Source of the DNA: Trochalopteron elliotii
Lineage: Eukaryota; Chordata; Aves; Passeriformes; Leiothrichidae
Assembly: GCA_024734555.1 (NCBI GenBank)
Contig: JANPWX010000096.1
Coordinates: 12,684,445 to 12,748,444 of the forward strand
DNA: 64,000 nt
Reading direction: 5' to 3'
In this document: in pieces, positions 1 through 12,927 of the stretch
How the letters are laid out: each line of letters opens with the position of its first letter
How positions within the stretch are numbered: position 1 is the stretch's first letter
Program-made: the position numbers and the translations under genes
The notes under the pieces: generated by a model
Told to the model about the DNA's origin: nothing
The model's input: only the letters and a program-made list of their open reading frames with translations
Databases searched by the model: none

Positions 1-3000
1 TATTCTGTAGTGCTTTAGGGCATGATATCAGTAAAAAGCAAGGAAGGGACATGAGGCTTGGCTCACCAATCAAGCGCAGACATCAGACCACATTTGGGAG
101 ACTTCTCCCATGGTTCATAAAGCAGCATTCCTGGCAGCTAAGTGCCATGGCCAATATGGTATTGTTTTCTTCTCTCTGCAGCAAGAGCTCCCTGTTGTTC
201 AGCAGCCACAGATTGTCATGCTTCTTTGAACATTTTCTTGCCATCACCTTGACTATTTTGTCATTACTTTTGTCATTTAGATTTCATTATTATTTTTTTC
301 GTACACCCCAGCCAGGTCTCCTCCTCCAGTCAAAGAGCATCTCACCCATCTGCCAGCACCTCTCTGAGCCCCCAGGGTGAATCCCCCCCCAGTGCAATGA
401 AGCCAGCAGAAGCTTAGGTGCTGCAGCTTGCCCTCTGCTGAGGTTTGGGAGCTTGGCTGGCAAAAAAGGGAAAGGGAACTTCTGTGGCTGAGTTGTGCCA
501 ACAGTGTAATAATGCTCAGATTGGATCTGGCCCCCCAAAGTATCATAAAATTAAAACAGCTTTGGTTTCTACTGAAAGGCCTCATGAAGTAGCAAGTAAG
601 AATGATTCTAGTTCTCTCTCTGTTCAGACATCCACTTGCCATGTACCAAGTGTTCACTGTGACAGCCAGGGCCTGCAGTCTGTACAAATATACCCTGCTC
701 AGGTTTTATTTTCTAAGCTGCATTTTCCCTCGCCTTTTCCATCCCTTTTGGCAACACATCCATCTATTGTGCTCTTATGAGAAGTGCATCCCTTGTGAAT
801 GTCTTGTTATATAGCATTTGTACTCTAGAGGAAGATGCCTAAACTTGACTTTCTCCATATATAATCACAGATGGAGTCATGTCATGCAGACCAAGTGAAT
901 GCTAAGGAGAAAAGCTTTCAGGAAAAGATTCCCAGATTCATCGCTAGAGCTTCCTGCCAAAAGTCTTTGATCAGAGATAGCTCCAGATCCCCTAGCTGTG
1001 TTTCTCTTTCCATAGGCTCTTCTTCCACTTTTCCAGTCCCTCACCCCTGCCTGTTGCAAACTCTGGAGCAAATTCTATGACAGTGGGATGAAGGTATCCC
1101 TCCTACTCACAGCATACTCCCTCCTCCAAAGCTGCTGAGCATCTAGCATAGGAAAAAAAAACTTTACTGTGCTACCCCTGACCTCTGCCTAGAATCCACA
1201 CCTGATAAGGAGTGAGGCCAGGTTTGTGTTTCAAAGAAGTCTGGTAGCTGATGTTCCCTCTGTGTGCTAGCAATGTGAAAGATCAACTGTGAAAGATCCT
1301 CTAGTAAAAACAGTCACCAGAAAGCAACAACCACACTTCCCTGCTTTCCCAGCACCAAAGTAGTCCATGAAGAGCAACAGAGGGATATTTTCATCTTCTT
1401 ATCCACCTCCATATTCACAGACATCACAGGAGATATCTAGATCTCTGCCTTTCAGGACCACTCATGCCTACAAAAATGGGATGCCTTACAGACAAATAGA
1501 GAGAACCATAAGGGTAAATGTATTGGGTCATATCAAAGTGTTATTTAGCCACAAGTCCTTTCTGATGAGACAGGACCAATAGAAAAAGTCTTTTGCTTTT
1601 CACAACAGATGAAGTGAACACCCATATAACTCAATTCCATTTCTTCTGCTTTTCTAATGGGCCATGGGAACAACAGTAGTCCAAAAGAGGAGCAAAAGAG
1701 GCAGAAACACTGAACCTGGCACTACTGAGCAGCAAGGCATAAGACTGGAGAAAAAGCCATGCAGTGTCCAAGAGCCATAATATGGGCATATTCCAGATTT
1801 TAACCAGATGAAGATATTGACACTGCTCTGGAGTTTAGGTGTCTCATCTTCTTTTGGCATGGAGCCTCAACTGTAGAGACACAGTCAAGTTGCTCTTGAG
1901 CTGCTTCAGCAGAATTAGCTTTGCTCTCAGAGTAATTGGAACAAGCTGAAAGAATTACTATTTCTCCATTCTTTATGCAGATTTTATTAAGAGAAGAAAT
2001 GAGTTAGTGTAGAATTAAACAAACATTTCACTAAGATTAACCTGCTCTAACCTCACTAAAGGATTAGGAATGGAACAATACAGTGATCAAATCATGGTCA
2101 TAACTAGGAGTGAATCAGCAAATCTAGAGGTTTTAATTACTCACACACCAAATAAATCCAGCTGTGGGCCTCCTAAATCAAAGCTCAAGTCTGTGCTACC
2201 TTTCATGAGAACAATCTGCTTTGGGTTAATTCTTCACCAAGGATTAAAGAGGAAGTTGCTTTCTCTCCTGGTACAGTCCTAGAAGTGCTCTAACACCAGG
2301 TGCACCAGAGTCAAACTGCAGCACTTGTGTCAAAGGGGCAGACAAGAGAAGAATCCTCCTTGGCTGCTTCTCTCAGGGGAGGTTTGCCACTCCCAAACAT
2401 TTTCCCTCTGGCTGCATAGGAGGGAGTGACTCTGAAGGTTGGAGTGCCTCAGGTCTCCAACCCCTCCTCCTCAGGAAGGATGGGTTCTCAGCAGCACTGC
2501 TGCCAACTCCACGCTCTCCTCTTTGCCATTGGAATGCCTAAGCCATTTCCATTCTTACCTCATTAGCATTATTAGCTGCAGCAATTAAAAATAAAACATG
2601 AAAATGTCAGCAATAGCCTTTACTTGGAGGCATTCAATGACTGTGAACTTACTGGAGCTCCTCATTTGTCTCCCAAAATCATTTTAGACCTACATTTTTT
2701 AAAGGCTGCGCATTATTTTTAGTAACATCAAAATGTTCCTTTAATGTGCATTTGTTCACTAGCAATTTGGCTCCCTGCTATAAGCTGATACTCCCTTACT
2801 AAAAGAAAATTCAATGTATTTTTGAAAACTTCATTAACTATCTAGATGTTTTGTGGGAAACACTGGAATATAAGTGGTCAAACAGCATCCTCCCAGGGCT
2901 TTTTGTGTCTAAGCAATTAAGAAAGAAACCTGGGTTACTGAAATGGGAATTCTGCACTCACCTTACAGGTTCTGATGAGGGTAAGGAGACTTGCTTGTTA

Positions 3001-3670
3001 TTAGAGGGACACCTTTGATTAAGAATGAACCCCTAAGAGAAAATCTCTAATTTAGTCTGTCTCAGAGTAAAATCCTAACCTAGAAGGCTCTCTTGCTGAC
3101 CTAGAGAGGGAGCAGAAATAGTGTTTACCTTCTATTAGGCAATGGCAAGGCAATCAGAGAACAGATATGGCTCCTCTGAATGTTCCCTTGTGTACCATGA
3201 GGTACAACCTTTGCACCATCTAATGCTAGCAGGGATCCAACCTGCACATACACTTTCTTCTTTTCTCCTGGCATTGTTTCCAGTTAAAGCAAAAGGAATT
3301 GCAACTTTGTCTAGAAGTTTTTTGCTGCATATTCCCTGGAACCCTGCTATTGGGGATGTCTTGGTACAGAAGTAAAGCTCTATATAACCCTTTAAAATTA
3401 TTTCACTCCTCCCCCTCCAATAAAAATTTGTGTTAAAGACTCCATTTTAATTACTGAAAATATTCAGCAAGACAAAAATACCCTAGATAGGAAATATCTT
3501 CTGGTGAGCAATACAGTATTATGTGCCAATAAATTTGGTGCTGAACAACAATCCACTCTGGGGTCCCAGGCTGACCTGGGAAGTACCAAAGTGATGACAA
3601 AGATTTTCTTTTAAAAGACAATATTAAATTCTTTATATGTGAGAGATGTGAAGTTTTGACATGCATATGG

Positions 3671-3760
<90 letters not shown>

Positions 3761-3763
3761 TAG
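3671..3763. repeat. (GATA)n microsatellite with a short GACA tail
   Basis: An uninterrupted GATA tetranucleotide run spans 3671 to about 3748 (roughly 19 units), then three GACA units and a final GATAG. Read on the minus strand it produces an artificial Ser-Ile-Tyr-Leu repeat reading frame, which is not a gene. Perfect tetranucleotide runs of this length are normally polymorphic. Confidence 0.98.
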
Positions 3764-3807
3764 GAAAATACTTTCTTTTTATCTCTGTTGCAGGCAGGCT
3801 TCCACCT

Positions 3808-3945
3808 TTGGGCAGGTTGCTTAAACTTTCTGTACTTCTGTTTACCATATTTAAAATGGGAAATAATTAGAGGGACAAACTCACAGGCGTGCTGCTTCGT
3901 AACTTTGAGCTTCTGGGATGAAAGGCACTATTGAAGTGCAGAATA
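3808..3945 (+). repeat. MIR-like CORE-SINE remnant
   Basis: The order of motifs follows the central and 3' part of MIR-type SINEs. There is a 'gggcaggttgcttaaacttt' segment, then a pyrimidine-rich stretch leading to 'aaaatggg' and 'aataatt', then 'ctcacagg', and finally 'gggatgaaaggcacta' at the 3' side. It starts about 45 bp after the GATA microsatellite. The copy is heavily diverged, as expected for an ancient amniote insertion. The family assignment is from memory of the consensus and was not computed. Confidence 0.6.
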
Positions 3946-6900
3946 TGCTCAGGTATCGCTTTATTTCTGTGCCAAATGCTTTTTACAATCTGCTTAGTGA
4001 GACATTACAGAAAAATAATACTTCAGCTTCCATTCCTGCTTAAAAATTCTCTAAAACAAAGAGAAAGAGAAACCTGTAGCAAGCATTTGAGTATTAATTC
4101 TGTTTCTTTGTTTCCCATCCCAAGTTTGTGGTTCCCAGAAATTCTTGACAGCAATTTGCTGTTCACGGACTTCCTTAGCCGCCAGAAATCTAGCTGTATT
4201 TAATTTCCCCCGTGGTCTTTTCTTCCTGAAAGTGTCCAACTTTTCTCCTCCTGAAACAAGGAGATCAGCTATACACTTCATTAGCTTTGCACTTACCATT
4301 TGTGTAGTGTGTCCAGAGTCTTTCTCTGGAAAACACCAGTGATTCCATCTTCACCTTTGCCATGCTGTCACAGGAGGCATCTATCTCACACTCCTACAGC
4401 CACACGTAGGTAGGCCTGCAGCTTAAAGCAACAACCAAGATTTCCCCCACAGTCAGTGAAGGCAGGGCTGTAACCCCAAAGAGCAATCTGCCCTGTCTGT
4501 GGTAGACACCTCTCTCACAGCACAGGGAATCACTGGTCTAACTTGTGTGGTTGGTGCTGGGGACAGCCTAGACAGCTTGCAGAGGCAGCACAGCAACAAA
4601 TAATAATAGGAACAAATAAAACCCCATATTTAAAACAGAGTTATTCTCCAAAATGTTGAACAGATCATTGTGAATGGGAATGCAAGGAATGCACTACAGA
4701 TTTGAAGTTTCATCTTGTTTTTGCTCAGCTGTGCTCTTGAATTTGCAGGCTGCAGCTCAATTAGAAGCTTTTTCCATTTACTTGTTTCATTTAGTGTGGT
4801 GACTGCTACATGAACTAAGTAAACCAGAGGGAGGAAAATGGGATGCCTCTGGCTGTCAGAATGCCGATAGAAGTGTGGAGAGAGAAGATTTTGAAATCCC
4901 AAGGTGCTACTTCATGTTTGTCATCCTTAAGGACAGCTGCCTAGGAGAGCCATGGCACCACCAGGAACATTCAGGAAATTCCCCGAGATGCCTGTACAAC
5001 ATCAATCTGTTGCACATATCACTAGCTGGTTCCTGTGTTATTATTTCCAGTCATGTCCTGTCTTGGAGGGGGCCCCTCACAGAGCAGAAGGCTGCTGTTG
5101 AGCGTCTCACTCTCCTCGGCACAGAGCACAGGCAATCTTTGTCCCCTAAGGTGTGCTCGCTGCTTCCAAGGCACAGGCTGAAAACGCCTGAGCTGCAGAG
5201 GCTGAAGCACAGGGGAACAAGTTTATGGCAGGAAGATATGACAAGTGAAACCGGCTGCATTTGAGATGCAAATGGACCTGAGCAGTCCAAGGTGTCACAG
5301 GGCTTGGCAGACATTACACAGCCTGCTCTGTGATCATTTGGCACAGCACTACAGAGAGAAACAAACTTAAAAGCTCTGAGGAGGTGCAGTTTGTTTAAAT
5401 AATAGCAAGTAATTAGTCTGGAGACAAAATCAGTGATGGCATTTTATAATTACAATTAATTTAAAGGTTAATTTCCTTTGGTGCTAAAATCTTATTTAAA
5501 ACATTTACCAGGAAGGGAAATTAGGATGTTACTATCTAGATGCATAGAATGCTTCTGGGAATCCATGCCTATTATCACTAGAAAATTAGGTTAGACTCAA
5601 AGTGGGAATTTCAATTCATTTTAGTGTATAATAGATGGTGGTCAGGGCCTTGAGTCAGAAGGGTTGCTTAGGGTATACTGTATGATTTGCATTTTCTTTG
5701 TTTGTGGGATTAATTGCAAATGTTTCCAACAAAAGGGCTGGGTTTATACATGAACAAGCTTGACATGAAAAGAAAATTGGTTATGGATTGCTGCCTTCGT
5801 AACTAATGAAGTTGATGTTCAAAGAATCCCTAAGAGACAGGGTTGTGGTATGAGACAAATATATAAATAAAATCACACAAGGGAAAATGGTGGCATTGCT
5901 GGCTTCATCTATGATAATTTCTTTTCTCCCTCGCTTGTCTTTCTTGCCACTCCCCTTGCATCCATCACCACCTCCTGTGGGGATTGTCAACCCCAAGTTT
6001 AAAAATGTCTAAATAACATAGGATAAAGCATGAAGGAAGTAACATTTCCATTCTAGCAGCTCATCACAATGCAATACTGCTTGATAAAATCAATGCATTG
6101 TAACAGCCAGGGAAATATACTTACCTTACATCATTTTTTAAACTATAGACCACACAATTTTTATCTATTCAAGAATGACATGGCAGAAGTATTGGAAAAG
6201 ATCTGCACATGTCAAAAGGGAATGAACTGCTAAGATCTGTTTTTCTAAAGAAAGATGCATTTCATACAAAACCATTGTGAAAATATTACTCGTCATTAAT
6301 TATTTGTTTCAAGAGGGGAACACAAAGACATTCAGACCATGAAACAATGTCCCAGGCAGTTGTGTCATAGTTCTGATAACAAAAACTACAGATCATTTGA
6401 AGTGATGCTCAGATTATTGATGCAGCTGAATAGGGTGTGGTCTTCCTGGACATGGAAATGTTTGGACATTGAAAAATAGACAAAGCTCATATTCAAAATC
6501 AGCAAAAAAAAAATAGCAAAATCTGAAACTCTCAGCAAGCTGAAAATTGCATGCAAAATACTTTGAGGCATTTTGTACTGGTGCTGGTGAAAGACTCCAT
6601 TCCAACATCAGTCCTTTCCTACTATTTTGCACTGAACATGGAGGGCTGTCTTTGAAAGGAGGCACTCCAGTATAGAGCATCCCCTGAGGCAGAGGAGAGG
6701 CAGTTTGGATCCCAAAGAGGAATAGCCTGCAGGTAGCCATGTGGGGCTGCTGGCCCTCTTCCCCACCCTGGTGTCCCACTCTTTGAGGGCAGCTGGCTGC
6801 CTGCTTAGGGTTTTAGCCAAAATTAAAGGGTAGAGCACAGCAGGTCCTGACCATCGAAGCTCATTCCAGGCTGACAGGTAGCAGAGCCTTAGAGAGGAAT

Positions 6901-8183
6901 TGTGATGAGCTGCTGTGGGTGTACCAGACTAATTAATTATTTCCAGTGGCCCTGAGAAGGACACCTGCCCACGGCCTTAGTGTCCTTCCTGCTGAGACAG
7001 TCAGTGTGAGCTCCTTGCAGTTTCCAACATGCCATGAACATAGCTTTGTACTAAATTATTTTTATCAGCATGATTCCTGTTAAAGTTTTCCTTATTGCTT
7101 TTCCTTTCAAATATCTAGATAGGTCTTCATTAGCATTGGATTGTTAACTTTCATAGATTTGGGCCTTGATTCTCCACTTTGTTGCACCTACTAATGACTC
7201 TTTTTCTAATTTATTAGTGTGGCAGTCACACTTGGAGGCCACTGCCCCAGGCATTTTCTTTTTCCTCCTTTTTTTTCTTTTTCTTCTCTTTATTGCTTGC
7301 CCCTAGCAGTGATCTGGCTAAGAACAATTTTTCCTAACGATTCATTTGATAACTTCTACAATAATTCAGTCTATCACACATTTAATTCTTAGAATGATTT
7401 GTCAGTCAAAAACTGTATTGCAGGGCTATAATTTTTTGCTCAGCACTTAGGGATGAAAATTTGAAAGCAAACGGCTACTATCCAGCAATGCTCAGGTCTG
7501 TCCAGTGTAGAAAAATAATATATTGTTCAGACTATTATTGCTCTCTTAGCTGATTATTGTTCTCTTAGCTGAGTGGAGGTCTTTTACAGATTCTTTCTTT
7601 ACTGAGCATCAGACAAGCCCCACTGCAAGTTTGGAGACAATCCTTGCAAAGCCTTGCAGAGGTCAGGCAGCAAGCCGTTTTTTCCAGGTGTACAGGCTGA
7701 CAGATGGCTTGCTGTATTTATCAGGTATAAAAGGCAGCACTGACCATTTCAGTCCAGTGCTGACCATTTCTCATTGCTGCAGCTATGCTCCAGTTATTTC
7801 CTCCTGGCCTTTGGTTCTTATTCCTGCCTGCCTTATTATCCCTGCTCCCAGTTTCTGCCTTCAGCTACTGAACACTTGCTTTTGCCTCCCAGCCCTTGCT
7901 TGGTTATTCCTGGCTACTTTCTGGACCAAGGACCTTGGTTCCCATCCTCTCAATGTGGTTCCCACTGCTGGCCAGCCCTGCCTTGCAGAGGCCTTGCTCC
8001 AGAGCATGGTCTTCCTCATGTCATGATCCAAGAGTCTGCTACTGACCAGACGCCTTCTCCACCTGGGAATCTGAGAAAAATTGCGACTTGTCTAATTTCT
8101 GGACCCACAGCACCATTCATCTTGGTATTTTCTCCTGGGTACAACCATGAGCTGGATTCATCTGGAAAACAATATCTGCAGTA

Positions 8184-8215
8184 CCTGTTGCTCCCTAATT
8201 ATAGGGAGCAACAGG
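8184..8215. repeat. Perfect 14-bp inverted repeat with 4-nt loop
   Basis: The arm cctgttgctcccta is followed by a four-base spacer (atta) and then by its exact reverse complement, ending at 8215. A weaker extension outside the arms (atctg against cagat, with small bulges) could lengthen the stem. No mobile-element family is recognisable around it. The perfect stem is shorter than a typical pre-miRNA stem, so no RNA gene is claimed. Confidence 0.95.
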
Positions 8216-9635
8216 CAGAGATCCCTGCCTGTATTTCTTGGAGGGCAGAAATATCACATCATGTTTATTAGACTTCACAAACCTGGTACTTCCCCAGACT
8301 TACATCTTGATTCAGAAGGGCTGATCAAAGACTCAGCCAGGGGATCAGCAGAAACAGAGACAGAAGATGCTGCCTTATACCAACACAAAACATGATAAGA
8401 GGAGAAGAAAGTGGAGGACAAGGCCCTGTGAAGCAAAAAATTACTGAATAATTTTGATCATTATACAAGTAAACAGCATGAAAATAATGGCAGTGGAGCA
8501 AAATCTGAGCTGAAAAACTCCACCAAAATTTGTGTAAGGACTTCCCTTTGCAGCTCCAACGGCCATTGTAGAGCTCAGAAATATCATGAGGTTACAGTTT
8601 AAAAATCTGAGGTTTTATATTCACCTTGCAAATGGCTGAACTGAGAGCACTCACAGGCCCTTCATTACTGACTGCTTGGCAGAAATGCTGCTCATTGCAC
8701 CGCAAGAACTGGACCTCATGTCCAAGTCCTTGTGCCATTTCTGAATCCTCCTGTGACAGCAGGAAGGGCACAGCCTCATGTGCTGGCAGATGTCTCCTTC
8801 CCCATGTTTCCCTGGTGTTTGGCTGTACTGTGGTTTGAGAGCCTAAATCACTGTGTACTCAGCACAAAGACCAATAATGTTTGATTATCATTGTAAACAA
8901 ACTTTATGGAGATCACATTCAAGCAAACCTCCTCCTGTGTGCTATATTGTGGAACAGCCACCAGACCATGCTCACAGCATAAAGAGACAGCAGCACTGAA
9001 TTGTTTGGAAGTGTCTTCACCAAATGGAGAGCCGAGTAGCAGGATACTGGCAAAACTGCAAGAGCAAAGGTGTCCTCATATGTTCTTTTATATTTTTGCC
9101 CCATATGTCATTTCCAAGGTCCTTAAAACCAAACTTAATTTTACTCCCCTCCATTTATTTTTTTTTCCTCAGTTTGGCCAGTTTTTAGCTACTGCTATTT
9201 GTGCCCAGCTCTCTCTTGCCTCATATACTCACTTCTGCACCAGCAGTGCTTTCAGTAATGTTATTATCTGCAGTCTGTTTGCCATCTCTCCTTCCTTCCA
9301 GCTACACCTGCAGTGAAGTGCCTTGCTGTGGCAGTGAAGCTCAATTGCAGCACTTCAAAAGCCTGAGTCCAGGGAGCCAATTCTTTGGCCTCTGGAGAGA
9401 GTGAATATAGATTTAAGACCTTGCAGGTCAGAGGTAGGTTTTGAACACCATGTGTTGTCTCTCTGCTATACCCCACAGGAAATATGCCCAGTCATGACAT
9501 GCATGGGCAAGGAGCATTCATGCACATATGCACACGCACTTCCACGGTCATTAGCTCTTTTTTTAAAAGGTATCATCTTTGTCATGGGTAATTCTAGGTT
9601 TTTTTATAATATTTTAGTAGATTCATTAAGATATT

Positions 9636-9725
9636 TAAGGACCACCATAATGCCAAGCACTGTACAAATGTGAACACCAGCCCTGTTTCTTGGAGCTTGC
9701 AATCTGCATATTAGACAACAGGAAA
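9636..9725 (+). repeat. Possible ancient amniote interspersed repeat fragment
   Basis: The segment contains 'ccaagcactgtacaaatgtg' followed by 'ttggagcttgcaatct' and 'agacaacagg'. This order resembles a common old amniote repeat in which 'gcactgtacaaa' precedes a 'gagcttacaatctaa'-like block. I cannot name the family with certainty; the match is from pattern memory only. Confidence 0.4.
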
Positions 9726-10948
9726 CTGATGGGTAACAGGCAGAAATCACAGAGAAACTCTAAGCAGATATTATTAATTGAAGTAAACAGGAAAGTAAGA
9801 GCACAGGCAACCTAATTATTGTCAACAGAGCAAAGAAGTGTTTTAGGGAAAAGAATGAGATAACTAACTGTTTGTAAAGACATTCTCACAGGTAGAGAGA
9901 AAGGTGTAGAAATTTGACAAGTATGGAAGTCAAGCTGGTGGCATGGGGGCAGGATTTACCTTTTAGCCCTGAACGGAGGAGAGATTGATGTTGAGTCTCC
10001 ACAAAAGGCTTTAAATGTAATAAAATTTAGTTTATACTTGATTTGATATAGAAGGTTAAATCAGTAGAAGGATGCAGAGAAAAGTACCCTAGACAAAAAG
10101 GTAAGTTGTGCAGTTTAAGTCCACATTTGGTGAATTCAAAAATAAAAAAGTAACAATTGTCATATTTGACACTGGGAGCCCTGGGTAAATGTTACAGCTG
10201 TGTCAACAGGTAGAACAGTCTTCTTCACTATGCAAAAAAAACCTCCAGAAATTAAATCCTGCACAGCCCACACCAAGTTGACATCAAACTTTTATCCTCA
10301 AGTGATAGACTTGAGGACACAAGTTCACAATGAGAGACAGGAGAGAAGGTTAGGGAGGAGCAGCTAAGAGTTCTGGTTTTAGCTGTGCAGAACTGGAACT
10401 GATGTTTAATTATCCATGAGTAAATATCACAGAGAGAAGCTGGGATTTAAATTTGTATAGGAGGAGCAGAGTGAGCACAAGCCAGGTAGTGTGACACCTC
10501 AAAGTGCAGACAACAGCAGAATTTGTGTTTGTGACTGCAATTACCCAGACCATGAGGGGGAGAAAAATAAAATGCAGAGGTCGCTGCTCACTGGACTCCA
10601 GAAGCACAATGGAGAAAGAACCCCCAGGAAAGGAGATGAATGATGACAAGGAAGGTGAGCACCAGCAGAATAGACAAAGGTGCCCAGCAAGGCAAAAGTT
10701 TCAGGAAAAAGAGAGCAGCAAGTGCATAGAAGGCAGCTGGATGGCCACACAGAGGACTGTATGGGCCTAAATTTGAACAGGAAGAGGTGATCTGACTGAG
10801 GTTCCAACTGCATGCAGAGGACAAAATACAAGATGGAAGAAAATCTTCTAAAGAAATTGAGAAAAGGAGCTTCAGAAACTTCTTGAAATCATCAGGGGGG
10901 TTTCAAGGCGGAAAACAAGCAGAGATAAGGATTAGCTTGGAGAGGTGA

Positions 10949-10974
10949 TTTTTTTTGGGGGGGGGGGGGTGGGG
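10949..10974. repeat. Oligo-T / oligo-G tract
   Basis: Eight T are followed by thirteen G (10957-10969), one T and four more G. The tract lies in a G/T-rich patch that continues with 'ggtttctggggtttgttgtt'. Such a G run could form a quadruplex and is also a common site of sequencing error. It marks a purine-rich intronic segment and has no coding meaning. Confidence 0.9.
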
Positions 10975-12927
10975 AGCATTTTTATTTTTTGGTTTCTGGG
11001 GTTTGTTGTTGTTGTTTTGGGTTTTCTTTAAAATATTTACATGTATTTTTATTGGGAAGGAAATGCAAAAAAAAAATCAAGAGTCTCACTGCGACAAGCA
11101 GAGGTTTTATGGAACAAAATTCTTATTACTGTAGTAAGAGAAAAGGGGAAATGAATATTAAAAAATAAAAGAGTCTGTCAAGCTGAAGAAAGAAGTGCTA
11201 CTTTATCAGTTTGCACAAAAAATGGGGCAGTTGATGTGCAGAGAAATGACTGAAGATGAGAGGAGTGAAGCAGATGAGGGAACGGTGGGGATCTGCAGGA
11301 TAGAACTAATAGAGCTGGAGGAAACAAACTAATTCATATAGGAGATAAAGCAAAGGAAAAGAAAGGAATCAGTAGAGAAGCAATTCTTAATACAGCACTA
11401 CTACCAAGGACATTTTCACCTTTAAAGATGGAGCCATGGGCAGGAAACAGATGTGATGGTGAAGACAGGGTTGAGTGCTGGCAGTAGATTCACCACAGTG
11501 AGAGGTAGGTCCTCATGCACCATGGTTAGGGATGAGATAATCAGCAAAACAAGCAGCAGCAGCAAAAGAGCAAACATCATAGTCAGGACAGCCATGGATT
11601 CAGAGTGCTTCAATAAAAACTTCAGGGGGCTTCAAGCATCAGCACCATGTTATCTAGAAGTCTTTCATATCTTTTCTGTGTAGCAATCCTATGGGCAGCT
11701 CCCCACAGCTCTGGCTCTTTGTCTCCTTCTCTCTTCCTCCTGCAGTCCCAGCTCACTGCTTCCTGTCCCTAACACAGCCACCTAACCCTGTCTATTCCTT
11801 ATACAGTGGCTGACCTTATCTGTCCCTCACATGACCTCCTGCCCCTTCCTCCTCACAGCACAGCCGTCAGACTCCAACTAACTCTCTACTAACTAACTCA
11901 CTCTTTTATCACACCCAGCTGTGAGGGCAAGGCTGTTCCCACTCTTTGGTAATTAACACAGTTGCAATATATCAGAGGCAGGATTGCCTTTAGTACTATC
12001 TCTATCTGTCTTACCACAAACAAAGAAGAGAGTTTGAAAGCAGTCAGGATGTCATTTGTACTACAAGTCCCAGGTTGGTCAAGTTGGGTATTTTCCGATC
12101 TTTCTCTTTCCTTTTGTTTGCAGATAAAGCCATTCATCTCATCCTTAAAATCTATATCTTTTCATACCTAGTCTATATCGACTTTTGTATGCCTACTAAA
12201 ATGCAAGGAAATTTGTAGTGTCAGTCACATTTCTATAAACATTTGCCCTATGTGATTCTTTGGGTTGGATCCTAAGCTACTGTAAATTACTATTCCTTCA
12301 TAGGCATCACTGGAGTTATCAACATATTTATTGGAGGATCTGGATCTTTGTGCTTCTGTATTTATATCTTACAAAGGAAAATTTCTATAAGTAGAATGGT
12401 GTCTAGTTTTCTGGTTTCTTTTAAGAATCTTTCTTTTTTGCTTTCTATGGGAAGATGTTGCTTTTATTCTATACTCAATCCTTTCTCTTTATCCATCTGT
12501 TGATTTCAACAGTTTTAATTTTTCTCACTGTGAACTTTCTTCCATATCAAATCCATTCTAATGGGGTCTTTTTTGTGCATTGCATTTTAATGGCCCTTCT
12601 ATATACCACAGACTTCCAGAAATAAAAATGAGAAATTTATGCCTCTCATCCTGTCCTGATGTACAGCAGAAACAGTGGGGACTCTGACCATGAGCAGAGG
12701 CTGAAACTTCACTTTCCTGTGATAGAAAATATGTCCCTACTTTCAGCCATATGTCCTCTCTGTGTTACATCTGTAGCAGTCATATGTCTGACAAGACCCT
12801 TAACGCAAGCAAAAGAAGAAAATAATCTTAATTTTTTATAACACATTTTACAGATAAGCAGTACTGCTATTATCCTATTCCAGTCCAGCTAGGAAAATAA
12901 AAATTTCAGCACACAGTATTTCAAAGG

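Noticed and set aside
3671..3763. Regular repeat considered as a CRISPR-like array
   Set aside because: It is a plain tetranucleotide run with no spacers, in a vertebrate-type genome.
3633..3848. Minus frame with Ser-Ile-Tyr-Leu repeats
   Set aside because: Translation of the GATA microsatellite.
7774..8271. 165-codon + frame
   Set aside because: Pyrimidine-rich stretch coding mostly Leu, Pro, Ser and Cys. It overlaps another open frame and shows no recognisable protein.
11700..11960. Pyrimidine-rich stretch with 'actaactaactcactctttta' considered as an LTR
   Set aside because: No convincing LTR ends, poly(A) signal order or target duplication could be seen.
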